45,446 nt of DNA from a virus (IMGVR_UViG_3300025586_000135:1-45446); one strand, 5' to 3'; positions 17,089 to 26,173 are shown, counted from the stretch's first letter. Notes: a model not told the origin generated them from the sequence alone. Numbers and translations: made by a program.

Positions 17089-20000
17089 TTTTAGAGACAT
17101 TATTTTGAGCCAGAAAGAAGGTAAAGAAGTAGAAGAATGGGAAGGTACAGTGTTAGATTATCTTTATCTAATTAAAGAGAATCCTAATATAGTTGATTTT
17201 GCATCTGGTAGAATTTATAATACTGTTGAAGGAAGAGGTACAGAAGAAGTAGATCAATCATTAAAGACAAGAGGTTATGATGATTTAGTATCCTATAAAT
17301 TCTTTGATGATATTATCTATGGTACTAAAGAGCCTATTCATGATATCGTTAAATGGCTCAAAGCAGCCGCTCGTAGAACTGAAACTGGTAAAAGGATTCT
17401 TATTCTTGTTGGTCCTACTGCTTCTGGTAAAAGTACTATAGCCACAGCATTAAAGAGGGGATTAGAAAATGATAAAACTCCGAAATACGTTATTAAAGGA
17501 TGTCCTATTGGTATTGGTGAAGAACCACTACATGTTATACCTCATGCTGATAGACCTTATTGGGAAGATCAATTAGGTATAAAGATTGAGGGTGTTCCTT
17601 GTCCTATGTGCCAAAAAATGATTGATGAAAATTATACTGAAGATGGTGTAGTATCATGGGAAAAGATACCGGTTGTTTCTTCTTATTATTCTGAACAAAG
17701 AAGATGTGGTATTGGTACATTTTCACCATCAGATCCTAAATGTGTTAAGTGGGATACTGTATTGTTTTGTGATAATGGTATGTTATCCTTTGAAGAATTA
17801 CAAGAAAGGGTGAAGTCTAATGTTGAGGAATTTAAAGACCTTGAAATAACCGTTGATGGTATCGAAGGTGTTGAACGAACATCAAAATTCTTTAACAATG
17901 GCATACAACATATTAATAAGATCAAAACAATGTTTGGATATGAGATTGAATGCACAGATGTTCATCCACTATTAGTATTAGAAGACGGTAATGTAATATG
18001 GAAAGAGACTTCAAATCTAAAAGAAGGTGATTATGTAAGCATTAAAAAAGGTTCCATGTTATTTGGTAATGATAACATTCTTGATGATTTTAATTATAAT
18101 GGATCTCCTCCAGCCAGTATATATGTAGAATCTACTAAACCCACAAAAATGACACCAGAATTAGCAAAGGTAATGGGTTATCTTGTAGCCGACGGTAGTA
18201 TTTGTAAAAGAGATATATGGTTTACAAACACTAACAAAGATCTTGTAGATGATTTCAATCTTTGTTTTGAGAAAGTGTTCAATGTTAAACCTAAAGTATA
18301 TGAAAGAACAAATATTTTTTCAGTATCCATATCTTCTGAAATGTTGACTACCTTTTTCTTAGATGTATTAGATATGAAGAAAGGTGCTTACAACAAACAT
18401 GTTCCTTTATGTATAAGGAAATCCGATAAGGTAAGTATTCTATCCTTTTTGGATGGTTTATTCTGGGGTGACGGTACTATTTCAACAAGAAAAAAGGTAA
18501 AGAGTAATAGGTTCAAATATGCTTCAGTATCTAAGGAACTAGCAAAACAAGTACATCTAATGTTATTAAACCTTGGTATTATATCATGTCTTGATGCTGG
18601 TATCATGAACTACAATAATAATTTATGCTATACCGTAACTGTAACTGGTGATACTGTTTTGGATCTTTTAGAATTGATACCATCCTTGAAGAATAAAAAG
18701 ACTGATAATGGTGATTTTATAGGTAAGAAGGATAGGTCCAATTGGGATGTTATTCCTAATGTCTCTCCGTTATTTAGAGAAGTTATGAATGACATAAGAA
18801 AGAATGTTGGTCCTATATATAAAACCGAACTGAAGAAATATGAAAGATATCAATATCCCATAACTAAAAAAAGACCGAGAAGAAGTACAGTATTAGCTTT
18901 CTGTAACGAATCAGAAAAAATATTGAATAGATCTAGTGAAGTAATATTAGAACTTAGAAATATTTGTGGTGATAATGATACTGTTTGGTTACCTATTGTA
19001 GATATAACTGATGCTGGTTTCGATCAAGTGTACGATCTTACAGTTCCGTCCACTAATTCCTTTTGTGCTAATGGGTTTATAAACCATAATAGTCAAGATG
19101 TTAGTGAGCTTATTGGTAGACCTAATATGGCTAAACTTTCCCGTTATGGAGAAACCGATCCAAGAGGTTTTGAATTTAATGGAGAATTACAGGTCGCTAA
19201 TGGTGGTATGGTTGAAATGATTGAGTTATTAAAAACTGACATTAAACTTCAGTATGTATTGATATCATTAGCACAGGAACAAGTTATTAAGTCTCCTGGA
19301 TTCCCTCAGATGTATATTGATACATTTATCCTAGCACACACGAATCAAACAGAGTATGATATTTTTAAGGCTGATAAAAAGAATGAGGCGTTACATTCCA
19401 GGATGTATCCTATCAAGGTACCTTTAAACTTAATAGTGGATGATGAAATTAAGATTTATAAGAAGATGATTAAAGAATCTGATTTTAAGGATATTCATAT
19501 TGCTCCTAATGCTCTAAAGGTTGCTGCTCAATTTGCAGTTCTTTCAAGATTAAAACCATCTAAAAAGGTTAGTAGTATTATTGAAAAGATGAAAATATAT
19601 AATGGTGAGATTACAGAAGAATTTAAGAAAACCGAGATAGATGTCAAGACCTTAAAAGAAGAAGGTAAAGGCATGGATGAAGGTATGACTGGTATAGACC
19701 CAAGGTTTATTATTAACGCTCTGGATATTGCTCTTGGTATGAAGGAAGATAAAAAGTGCATCAATCCTATAGATGTCATAAGAACCTTGAGACAAAACTT
19801 TGAACATCAAATAGGTATTACCGATGAAGAAAAGGAAAAATATATCAATTTGCTTATTAGTGATAAAGATTCCGTGAACTGTGAGTATAAAGAAGTTGCA
19901 AAGAAGGCTGTTAATATGGCTTTTATTTATGCATATGAAGATCAAGCACAGGCTCTTTTCGGAAGGTATATGGAGAATAGCACAGCATTTTGTAAAAAGG

Positions 20001-20383
20001 AGAAAATTATTGATGATATTACTGGTGAAATCTCTGACCCCGATGAAAAGCTTATGAGGTCATTGGAGGAATTGATTGGAGTTCCAGTTAATAGTAAATC
20101 AGAATTTCGTAATGGTTTATTCGTTTATAAATCCGATGCATTAGAAAGAGGAGAAGATTTTGGTTACAATGACTATGATCCTCTAAGAGATGCCATTGAA
20201 AAGAAACTTATGAGTGATTTGAAAAATGTCGTTAATCTATCCATTGCTGATACAACTTCTACTAATCCTAAATCTAAGAAGAAAAGAGAAAAGGCTATGG
20301 AGTTATTATTGGAAAATGGGTATTGTGAATCATGTGCTCAAGTACTCTTGAAGTTCGTAGGTGAGATACTCAAAAAGCAATAA
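17081..20383 (+). CDS. prkA: PrkA-family AAA+ kinase/protease interrupted by an intein
   Basis: The precursor is 1100 residues, about 650 after intein removal, matching bacterial PrkA/YeaG. Extein blocks are diagnostic: Walker A GPTASGKST (111-119), GCPIGIGEEPLHVIP, CPMC (174-177), CGIGTFSPSDPK, then after the intein SQDVSELIGRPNMAKLSRYG, FNGELQVANGGMVEMIELLKTD, YVLISLAQEQVIK, LAHTNQTEYD, KKNEALHSRMYPIKVP. PrkA proteins are AAA+ enzymes reported as serine kinase and, more recently, Lon-like protease. In bacteria they work with YhbH/YeaH and SpoVR in starvation and sporulation. Here both partners follow in the same order. The phage role is unknown; remodelling host proteins or assisting late morphogenesis are possibilities. 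Confidence 0.94.
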   Translation: MSDFRDIILSQKEGKEVEEWEGTVLDYLYLIKENPNIVDFASGRIYNTVEGRGTEEVDQSLKTRGYDDLVSYKFFDDIIYGTKEPIHDIVKWLKAAARRTETGKRILILVGPTASGKSTIATALKRGLENDKTPKYVIKGCPIGIGEEPLHVIPHADRPYWEDQLGIKIEGVPCPMCQKMIDENYTEDGVVSWEKIPVVSSYYSEQRRCGIGTFSPSDPKCVKWDTVLFCDNGMLSFEELQERVKSNVEEFKDLEITVDGIEGVERTSKFFNNGIQHINKIKTMFGYEIECTDVHPLLVLEDGNVIWKETSNLKEGDYVSIKKGSMLFGNDNILDDFNYNGSPPASIYVESTKPTKMTPELAKVMGYLVADGSICKRDIWFTNTNKDLVDDFNLCFEKVFNVKPKVYERTNIFSVSISSEMLTTFFLDVLDMKKGAYNKHVPLCIRKSDKVSILSFLDGLFWGDGTISTRKKVKSNRFKYASVSKELAKQVHLMLLNLGIISCLDAGIMNYNNNLCYTVTVTGDTVLDLLELIPSLKNKKTDNGDFIGKKDRSNWDVIPNVSPLFREVMNDIRKNVGPIYKTELKKYERYQYPITKKRPRRSTVLAFCNESEKILNRSSEVILELRNICGDNDTVWLPIVDITDAGFDQVYDLTVPSTNSFCANGFINHNSQDVSELIGRPNMAKLSRYGETDPRGFEFNGELQVANGGMVEMIELLKTDIKLQYVLISLAQEQVIKSPGFPQMYIDTFILAHTNQTEYDIFKADKKNEALHSRMYPIKVPLNLIVDDEIKIYKKMIKESDFKDIHIAPNALKVAAQFAVLSRLKPSKKVSSIIEKMKIYNGEITEEFKKTEIDVKTLKEEGKGMDEGMTGIDPRFIINALDIALGMKEDKKCINPIDVIRTLRQNFEHQIGITDEEKEKYINLLISDKDSVNCEYKEVAKKAVNMAFIYAYEDQAQALFGRYMENSTAFCKKEKIIDDITGEISDPDEKLMRSLEELIGVPVNSKSEFRNGLFVYKSDALERGEDFGYNDYDPLRDAIEKKLMSDLKNVVNLSIADTTSTNPKSKKKREKAMELLLENGYCESCAQVLLKFVGEILKKQ
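17741..19090 (+). mobile_element. LAGLIDADG intein inside PrkA
   Basis: A 450-residue in-frame insertion (precursor residues 221-670) starts with Cys (CVKWDTVLFCDNGMLSFEEL, block A) and has TDVH in block B. It contains two LAGLIDADG motifs (LAKVMGYLVADGS and LSFLDGLFWGDGT) and ends VYDLTVPSTNSFCANGFINHN followed by Ser+1. All splice residues (C1, block B TxxH, C-terminal HN, S+1) are present, so splicing should be active. The insertion site is PSDPK / SQDVSEL, the most conserved part of PrkA, typical of intein homing. The homing endonuclease appears complete. Confidence 0.95.
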
Positions 20384-20405
20384 AATGGGGGTGATGCTTA
20401 GTGCA

Positions 20406-20462
20406 GGAGTTTACTCCATATACACCTTATGAGTAAATGTCGGAGGGTTGCCGCATTCCGAC
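20406..20462 (+). promoter_or_regulatory. Paired hairpins in the prkA-yhbH gap
   Basis: The 112-base gap holds GTCGGA (20439-20444) pairing with TCCGAC (20457-20462). Upstream, TTTACTC (20410-20416) can pair with GAGTAAA (20431-20437), competing with a tight GGAG/CTCC hairpin. No T-run follows, so it is not an obvious terminator. It may protect the RNA or adjust yhbH translation. Confidence 0.4.
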
Positions 20463-20495
20463 TTAATCAAAAATCACGCAAAAGGAGTATAAGTA

Positions 20496-21812
20496 ATGGC
20501 AATAACAGATTTTACAGATTGGGACCTAAGTGACCGTGGTTCAAAAGATGCAGAACGCCATAGAGGTAAAATTGATGATGCTATCCGTAAGGGTGTAAAG
20601 GATGTTATATCTGAAGAAAGCATCATCACTAAACGGAAAGGTCGTAAGGTACGAATACCCGTTAGGGGTCTTAAAGATTATCGTTTTGTTTATGGTAACA
20701 AGGGTAAAAATGGTTCTGCTGGCGCCGGTTCGGGTGAAGGTAAACCTGGTGATATAGTAGGTCAAAAAGATAAAAAGGATGGTGGTAATAAGCCTGGAAA
20801 TAAAGAAGGTAATGATTATATGGAAGCAGAAGTGGATATTGATTACTTGATAGACATTATGTTTCAGGATTTAGGACTACCTTGGATAGAAGAAAAGACT
20901 AAAATAGAAAAACTCGTACCTGTAGGTTGGAAGTTTGAAACAATATCTAAGAAGGGTGTTGTATCTCGCATACATAAGAAAAGAACATTTATAGAAACCA
21001 TTAAAAGGACGGCATCTTATGTGGGTGAAATTATAAGAGAAACAAATTGTACAGAAGATGATGCATATATAGCACTATCTATGGCTAAAGATGATATTAA
21101 TGAAGCTATTGATATTATAAAAGAAGACAGAATTGATAAAGATCATGAAGCTCATTTGATTATAGATGATGATGATTTAAGGTTCAAGCAAATAGAACCT
21201 GATATGACACCTCATAGTAATGCTGTTATTATAGCAATGATGGATACTTCGGGTTCCATGACCATGAATAAAAAATATTTAGCGAGGTCAATGTTGTTTT
21301 GGATGGTGGAATTCTTAAAGAAAACTTACGACCATGTGGATATTAAGTTTATACAACATACAACAACAGCAAATATAGTAGATGAAGATACCTTTTTCCA
21401 TAAAGGAGAATCAGGTGGAACATATTGTTGGACTGCCATTGATAAGGCTTTATACCTTATAGATACTGAATATCCTATTGATGAATGGAATACTTATTGT
21501 GTTTATATTTCTGACGGTGAAGATTGGGAACCACCTAAAACAATACCTTATATTGAAAGACTATTGAAGAAGAAGGTCAATATGTTTTCCTATATTGAGA
21601 TTGATACGGAAGCAGATGAAGATATGTATGGTTGGAGACCTGAAAACACCCTTATTAAAGAGATACAGAGAAAATGGAAATTCAAAGTCAAGACTATGGA
21701 AGGCACTAACTTTTATAGGAACGATGAGGAGCATTTACTATTGTCCATCATAAGAAATAAGAACCATATATGGCCTGCACTTCGTCACATGCTATTCGAA
21801 CCAAAAAGGTAA
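20496..21812 (+). CDS. yhbH: YhbH/YeaH family (DUF444) VWA-domain protein
   Basis: This 438-residue protein matches the DUF444 family, the constant partner of PrkA. The N-terminus has DLSDRGSKDAERHRGKIDDAIRKGVKDVISEESII and VRIPVRGLKDYRFVYG, followed by a Gly/Lys-rich linker (GSAGAGSGEGKPGDIVGQ). The C-terminal half is a von Willebrand A fold: MMDTSGSM (MIDAS DxSxS, about 249-255), GGTYCWTA and SDGED complete the metal site. Length equals that of bacterial homologues (about 420-430). AAAGGAGTA precedes the start. It probably forms a complex with PrkA and SpoVR, as gene order suggests. Confidence 0.94.
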   Translation: MAITDFTDWDLSDRGSKDAERHRGKIDDAIRKGVKDVISEESIITKRKGRKVRIPVRGLKDYRFVYGNKGKNGSAGAGSGEGKPGDIVGQKDKKDGGNKPGNKEGNDYMEAEVDIDYLIDIMFQDLGLPWIEEKTKIEKLVPVGWKFETISKKGVVSRIHKKRTFIETIKRTASYVGEIIRETNCTEDDAYIALSMAKDDINEAIDIIKEDRIDKDHEAHLIIDDDDLRFKQIEPDMTPHSNAVIIAMMDTSGSMTMNKKYLARSMLFWMVEFLKKTYDHVDIKFIQHTTTANIVDEDTFFHKGESGGTYCWTAIDKALYLIDTEYPIDEWNTYCVYISDGEDWEPPKTIPYIERLLKKKVNMFSYIEIDTEADEDMYGWRPENTLIKEIQRKWKFKVKTMEGTNFYRNDEEHLLLSIIRNKNHIWPALRHMLFEPKR

Positions 21813-21850
21813 TAAACAATTATGTTAATAACCAAAAAGGAGAATGTGAA

Positions 21851-22018
21851 ATGGAAATAGTAGATAAAACAGGTCAACTTAGATCGTTACAAGATTTGGA
21901 GGAGGCAAAAAAAGCTATTGAAACTTTAATAATTAAAGATGCTTTATTATTACCTTATTTAACTGTTAATGCAGGAATTATAAGAGATGCTTTAAAAGAA
22001 TGTATATCAAATAGATAA
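21851..22018 (+). CDS. Small hypothetical protein between yhbH and spoVR
   Basis: This is a 55-residue protein. ATG 21851 was chosen because AAAAGGAGAATGTGAA precedes it; an in-frame ATG further upstream lies inside yhbH. The sequence is helical (RSLQDLEEAKKAIETLIIKDALLLPYLTVNAGIIRDALKECIS). The same leader AAGGAGAATGTGAAATGGAA is repeated before the next gene at 22031, so the two starts arose by a local duplication. Function unknown. Confidence 0.6.
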   Translation: MEIVDKTGQLRSLQDLEEAKKAIETLIIKDALLLPYLTVNAGIIRDALKECISNR

Positions 22019-22030
22019 GGAGAATGTGAA

Positions 22031-22276
22031 ATGGAAGTATGGAGTCTTACCAAAGAAGATATGGAAAACAATATGGATAATGCAAAAACTGTAATTTTAA
22101 AAGGTTTAGTTGCTGATGGTTTAATAGATAAAACTATTGCTGATGATTGGTGTGCTAATAATACTATTATAATTAGAAAGAAAGGTATATTTCGTACTAT
22201 TTCTAATAAATGGTTGAAGATTAAAAAAACTGAAGAAGAAATAATGATAGTAGTAACACGAAAGGATGAAAAATGA
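22031..22276 (+). CDS. Small hypothetical protein coupled to spoVR
   Basis: This 81-residue protein shares its leader (AAGGAGAATGTGAAATGGAA) with the preceding gene and overlaps spoVR by ATGA. It has a helical N-terminal half (LTKEDMENNMDNAKTVILKGLVADGLIDKTIADDWCANN) and a hydrophobic/basic middle (TIIIRKKGIFRTISNKWLKIKK). Not recognised. Its coupling to spoVR suggests a part in the same module. Confidence 0.65.
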   Translation: MEVWSLTKEDMENNMDNAKTVILKGLVADGLIDKTIADDWCANNTIIIRKKGIFRTISNKWLKIKKTEEEIMIVVTRKDEK

Positions 22277-23784
22277 ATAAGCAAGACCTACAAAAGCTTA
22301 TAAAAGTTGAGAGTAGAATCAAACAAATTGTGAATGATGATTTGGGTTTGAAGACTTATGATGTGGAGTTCACGATTTGTAATCCTCAAAAGATGTTGGA
22401 GATTATGGCTTATCGTATACCTACCAATGTATCTTCTTGGAAGTATGGTAGAGATTATGAGCGTTTAAGAACTATATATGAAAATCACAGTTCCAACCTT
22501 CCTTATGAGGTGGTCATTAATTCCGATCCATCAATGGCTTATCTTATGAATACTAATACATTTGCTGTTCATTGTTTAGTAATGGCGCATGTATATGGCC
22601 ATGTCAATATGTCTACAGAAAATAATTACTTCAAAAATGGCAGACAAGACATAATGGGGGTATTGTCCGAAGCAACAAAAAGATTTAATGAATATGAGAG
22701 AAGATATGGTATTGATGAGGTTGAGATGATTGTGGATGCTGGCCATTCTATTCAATTACACTCAAGCCCTTTTGATATTGAAACAGAAGAAGAAAAAAGA
22801 GAAAGGATATATAATGATGTAAAGCAGAAGATAATATCCTCCCAACAAACTAAGTCCGAGTTTGGTGATTTAGTAGGTAACAATATAAGGGACATCAATG
22901 TAGACCTGGAATTGGCATTACAAAAGATAAAAAGAAATCTGAGACTTAAAACACCTGTAGAACCAACCAGTGATTTACTTAGGTATATTATTGATAATTC
23001 ACGCATTTTAGAAGATTGGCAAAAGGATATACTTGAAACCTTGAGGATGGAAGGACAATATTTCTGGCCTATGATGAAAACACATTTTTTAAACGAAGGG
23101 TGGGCCACATTTATTCACCAAAAGGTAATGAGGCAACTATTTAGAGAAGGTGTGCTCAATATAAGTGAGCATGCTCAGTATAATCATTCTAATTCCTTAG
23201 TGAAGGCTGAGAATCCTGTAGCAATGAATCCTTACCTTATTGGAACTTCTATATGGGAGGATATTGAAAAGAGATGGGATAAAGGTAGACATGGTAAGGA
23301 TTGGGATAACTGTGAAGATGCCGATGAAAAAGAAAACTGGGATACAAAGGAAGAAGGAAAGGGTTGGGAGTATTGTAAAAGTGTTATGAGGACTTATACT
23401 GATTGGTCCTTTTTTCAGAATTTTCTTACGACAGAATTGGTAGATGAACTTAATCTCTATATCTATGAAAGAAAAGAAACACCAACGACTATTGATTACG
23501 TCATCTCTAAAAAGAAAGCAGAGAATATCAGAAAAATAGTTATTAATAGTTTTGCTCATAACCATACACCACTCATAGAAGTTTTAGATGGTAATGTAAA
23601 CAATGTGGGTGATTTACTTTTTGAACATAAATGGGATAATGTAGACCTTGATGTCAGATATGCTAAGGAAACCTGTAAGCATGTATGTAGATTGTGGGGT
23701 TCAAAAGTATTTCTAAAGACAAAGGATGATGGTAAGGATATTCAATATGTAGTAGAACCATTAAGGAATATATTAAGTAGATAA
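22273..23784 (+). CDS. spoVR: SpoVR family protein
   Basis: This 503-residue protein is full length for SpoVR (about 470-510). Diagnostic blocks are PTNVSSWKYGRDYERLRTIYE, NSDPSMAYLMNTNTFAVHCLVMAHVYGH, the histidine-rich motif AHVYGHVNMSTENNYF, LNEGWATFIH, and NPYLIGTSIWEDIEKRWDKGRHGKDW followed by DWSFFQNFLTTELVDEL. SpoVR is required for spore cortex formation in Bacillus and co-occurs with PrkA and YhbH across bacteria; its biochemical activity is unsettled. The HxxGH and NEGWA motifs could form a metal site. It closes the triad and is followed by a strong terminator. Confidence 0.94.
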   Translation: MNKQDLQKLIKVESRIKQIVNDDLGLKTYDVEFTICNPQKMLEIMAYRIPTNVSSWKYGRDYERLRTIYENHSSNLPYEVVINSDPSMAYLMNTNTFAVHCLVMAHVYGHVNMSTENNYFKNGRQDIMGVLSEATKRFNEYERRYGIDEVEMIVDAGHSIQLHSSPFDIETEEEKRERIYNDVKQKIISSQQTKSEFGDLVGNNIRDINVDLELALQKIKRNLRLKTPVEPTSDLLRYIIDNSRILEDWQKDILETLRMEGQYFWPMMKTHFLNEGWATFIHQKVMRQLFREGVLNISEHAQYNHSNSLVKAENPVAMNPYLIGTSIWEDIEKRWDKGRHGKDWDNCEDADEKENWDTKEEGKGWEYCKSVMRTYTDWSFFQNFLTTELVDELNLYIYERKETPTTIDYVISKKKAENIRKIVINSFAHNHTPLIEVLDGNVNNVGDLLFEHKWDNVDLDVRYAKETCKHVCRLWGSKVFLKTKDDGKDIQYVVEPLRNILSR

Positions 23785-23806
23785 AAGTAAATAATTTTTC
23801 ATATAA

Positions 23807-23845
23807 GGGGCTCTATCTGTATAAATAAGATAGAGCCCCTTTTTT
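23807..23845 (+). terminator. Strong terminator with a late promoter in its loop
   Basis: A perfect 12-bp stem GGGGCTCTATCT / AGATAGAGCCCC encloses a 9-base loop and is followed by six T, 22 bases after the spoVR stop. The loop is G plus TATAAATA, the T4 late-promoter motif. Confidence 0.95.
23820..23827 (+). promoter_or_regulatory. Late promoter TATAAATA within terminator loop
   Basis: Exact TATAAATA fills the loop of the terminator hairpin. Initiation a few bases downstream would fall inside the second stem arm, so new transcripts would lack the hairpin. It would serve the tagged ART-like gene and terL. Confidence 0.65.
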
Positions 23846-23870
23846 ATGCTCTAAAGGAGAACTGTGTAAC

Positions 23871-24632
23871 ATGAGATTTGAAAACTATATACTAAATGAA
23901 GGAAGGAGTAAAACTATAACAGAGGAACAGGTTATAGAAATGTTGTCTGCATACTGTTCTAAAGCTGTTAAAACCTATGCATCATCTCCTATATACAGGG
24001 GAGTGAATAACAGGGATGATTACCTCTATATATCTCCGAATCCTTTAAAACCAAGAAAGTCAGCTAATACAGCTAATTTTTATACCTTGATAATGAATAA
24101 TGCACCTAAATGGAAGAAATATCCTAAGAGACAAATTATATGTTCTACGAATAGTAATACTACTGTTGGATATAGTATAAAGGGTAATTCTTTTCAAGTA
24201 TTTCCATATGATGGAGCTAAAATAGGTGTATGTCCTACGGATGATATATGGAATTCCTTTAACAATAATTTAGATGATTTAAACATGGATATTAATACTT
24301 TATTTGAATATTTTAATGTATATGGTATAGATAACATAAAAACATATAAACAACTTATAAATGCATTTAAAAAATTAACATTACCTAAAATTTCAGATGA
24401 TGTTTGGAGTGACGACCTTGCATATCAATTAAATGATATCGATCCATTTATTTTAAAACCCTATAATACCCTTTATGATTGGGCTATGGATTTTTATGAT
24501 CCAAATAAAAACGGATTTAAAGTAGTTAAAGTGGGTTCCAAATTACCAACCGGCGATAATGAAGCATGGTTAGATAGTAAATGTGTGATGATTAGAGAAA
24601 AAAGGATGGGTTATATAATGGAGAAGTTATGA
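23871..24632 (+). CDS. Tagged ADP-ribosyltransferase-like internal protein
   Basis: This 253-residue protein begins MRFENYILNEG, fitting the capsid-targeting tag with ILNE as a cut site. The body has an R-S-E type ADP-ribosyltransferase pattern: IYRGV (R43), ICSTNSNTTVGY (about 90-101), FPYDGAKIGVCPTDDIW, and a C-terminal NEAWLDSKCVMI (E231). The same order of motifs occurs in the protein at 27958. T4 packages the ADP-ribosyltransferase Alt in its head and injects it to modify host RNA polymerase; this protein is a candidate analogue. Catalytic assignment is by motif only. It overlaps terL by ATGA, so it is made with the packaging motor. Confidence 0.65.
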   Translation: MRFENYILNEGRSKTITEEQVIEMLSAYCSKAVKTYASSPIYRGVNNRDDYLYISPNPLKPRKSANTANFYTLIMNNAPKWKKYPKRQIICSTNSNTTVGYSIKGNSFQVFPYDGAKIGVCPTDDIWNSFNNNLDDLNMDINTLFEYFNVYGIDNIKTYKQLINAFKKLTLPKISDDVWSDDLAYQLNDIDPFILKPYNTLYDWAMDFYDPNKNGFKVVKVGSKLPTGDNEAWLDSKCVMIREKRMGYIMEKL

Positions 24633-26173
24633 GTATAAGGTATGATGAAAAAAGAGTTAAAAGACCATATGCCGAACATGAATACACCAATGAAGAAATA
24701 CTGGAATTAGAAAAATGCTCTAAAGATGTAAATGCTTTCATAAAACACTTAAAGATAATTAATCCAGATAGAGGTGAGGAATTTTTTAAACCCTATGATT
24801 ATCAATGGAAATTATTGGATTTAATGGCCGATAACCGTTTTGTTTGCAGTTTGCAAAGCCGACAATCAGGAAAAACGACCGTGGTTGGTGCTTATGCATT
24901 ATGGTACTCTCTGTTTCATGCCGATAAAATTGTTGGTATAGTATCAAATAAAGAGAAGTCCGCTAAAATGATATTGAGAAGGATCAAAAGGATGTATGAA
25001 TCCCTTCCTGTATGGTTGAAATCTGGTGTTAAAAATTATGCAGAAACAACAGTGTATTTTGATAATGGTTCTCAACTTATAATTTCAGCCACTTCACCAG
25101 ATGCATTTCGTGGTGAATCTTGTAATCTCCTTATTATGGATGAGTTTGCTTTTGTACCGAAAAACCAAGCAGAAGAGTTCTGGTCATCCAATGAGCCTAC
25201 CATTGCAGCATCCGAAAAATCTAAAATTATCATCATAAGTACACCGAATGGAATGTTCAACCTTTTCCATAGGCTATATCATGGAGCTGAACATAACAGG
25301 AATCCTTTTGTCCATATGAAGGTATCTTGGCAGGATGTTCCAGGTAGAGATGAAAAATGGGCAGATGAACAAGTAAAAATATTAGGAAAAGTGAAATTTG
25401 CACAAGAATATGCCTGTGAATTCCTCGGTTCCACTCATACCGTTATAGATGCTGATATATTAGAACAAATTATAACTGAATGGGTAGACCCTCCACATAT
25501 AGATTTAGAGAATAAATTTTTGATATATGAAAAACCAGTAGAAGGATGCTCATATTGCATGGGTGTAGATACTGCAAAAGGCACAGGAGAGCATGCTTCA
25601 GCAATACAAGTACTTAAAATCAAAAGTATGAAGCCTATCAAGATGGAACAAGTTGCTGTATACATAAATAATACCATAGATGTTTATAAATTTTCTGATA
25701 CTATCAATAGGATATGCTACTACTACAATAATGCTCATATAATGGTTGAGAATAATGCTGAAGGGGCCGCGGTTGTTAGTAGATTATGGTGGGAACATGA
25801 AAATGAAAATCTTGTAAATACAGGTTCCAAAGCAGCGAATCTTGGTATAAGAGCTACAAAATCTACCAAACCTAAAGCTGTATTACTTATGAAGAAATTG
25901 ATAGAGGATTATTCATTAAAATTAGTAGATAAGGAAACATTAGAACAGCTTACTACCTTTATTGAGGAAGGTAATAGATTTTTTGGAAAGGATAAAGACG
26001 ATGATGCTGTATCAGCCTTATATTGGGCTGTTTATATACTTGAAATGAATATACTTGATGAATCATTTGAATTTAATAAGGAGAAAGAAGAGGATGGTTG
26101 GGGTATATTATCTGACATAAATATATCACAAGATGATTGGTCATGGTTATATAAATCCGAATTAACTGATTAA
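24629..26173 (+). CDS. terL: Large terminase subunit (T4 gp17-like)
   Basis: This 514-residue packaging ATPase/nuclease is shorter than T4 gp17 (610). ATPase motifs: SRQSGKTT (Walker A), a coupling region, LLIMDEFAF (Walker B with catalytic Glu), and ISTPNG (motif III). The C-terminal RNase H-like nuclease has GVDTAKG, an acidic VENN strand and KDDDAVSALYWA, giving the three carboxylates. It docks on the portal and pumps DNA into the prohead. It is separated from the small subunit by the PrkA-YhbH-SpoVR module and coupled to an internal-protein gene. Confidence 0.96.
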   Translation: MSIRYDEKRVKRPYAEHEYTNEEILELEKCSKDVNAFIKHLKIINPDRGEEFFKPYDYQWKLLDLMADNRFVCSLQSRQSGKTTVVGAYALWYSLFHADKIVGIVSNKEKSAKMILRRIKRMYESLPVWLKSGVKNYAETTVYFDNGSQLIISATSPDAFRGESCNLLIMDEFAFVPKNQAEEFWSSNEPTIAASEKSKIIIISTPNGMFNLFHRLYHGAEHNRNPFVHMKVSWQDVPGRDEKWADEQVKILGKVKFAQEYACEFLGSTHTVIDADILEQIITEWVDPPHIDLENKFLIYEKPVEGCSYCMGVDTAKGTGEHASAIQVLKIKSMKPIKMEQVAVYINNTIDVYKFSDTINRICYYYNNAHIMVENNAEGAAVVSRLWWEHENENLVNTGSKAANLGIRATKSTKPKAVLLMKKLIEDYSLKLVDKETLEQLTTFIEEGNRFFGKDKDDDAVSALYWAVYILEMNILDESFEFNKEKEEDGWGILSDINISQDDWSWLYKSELTD

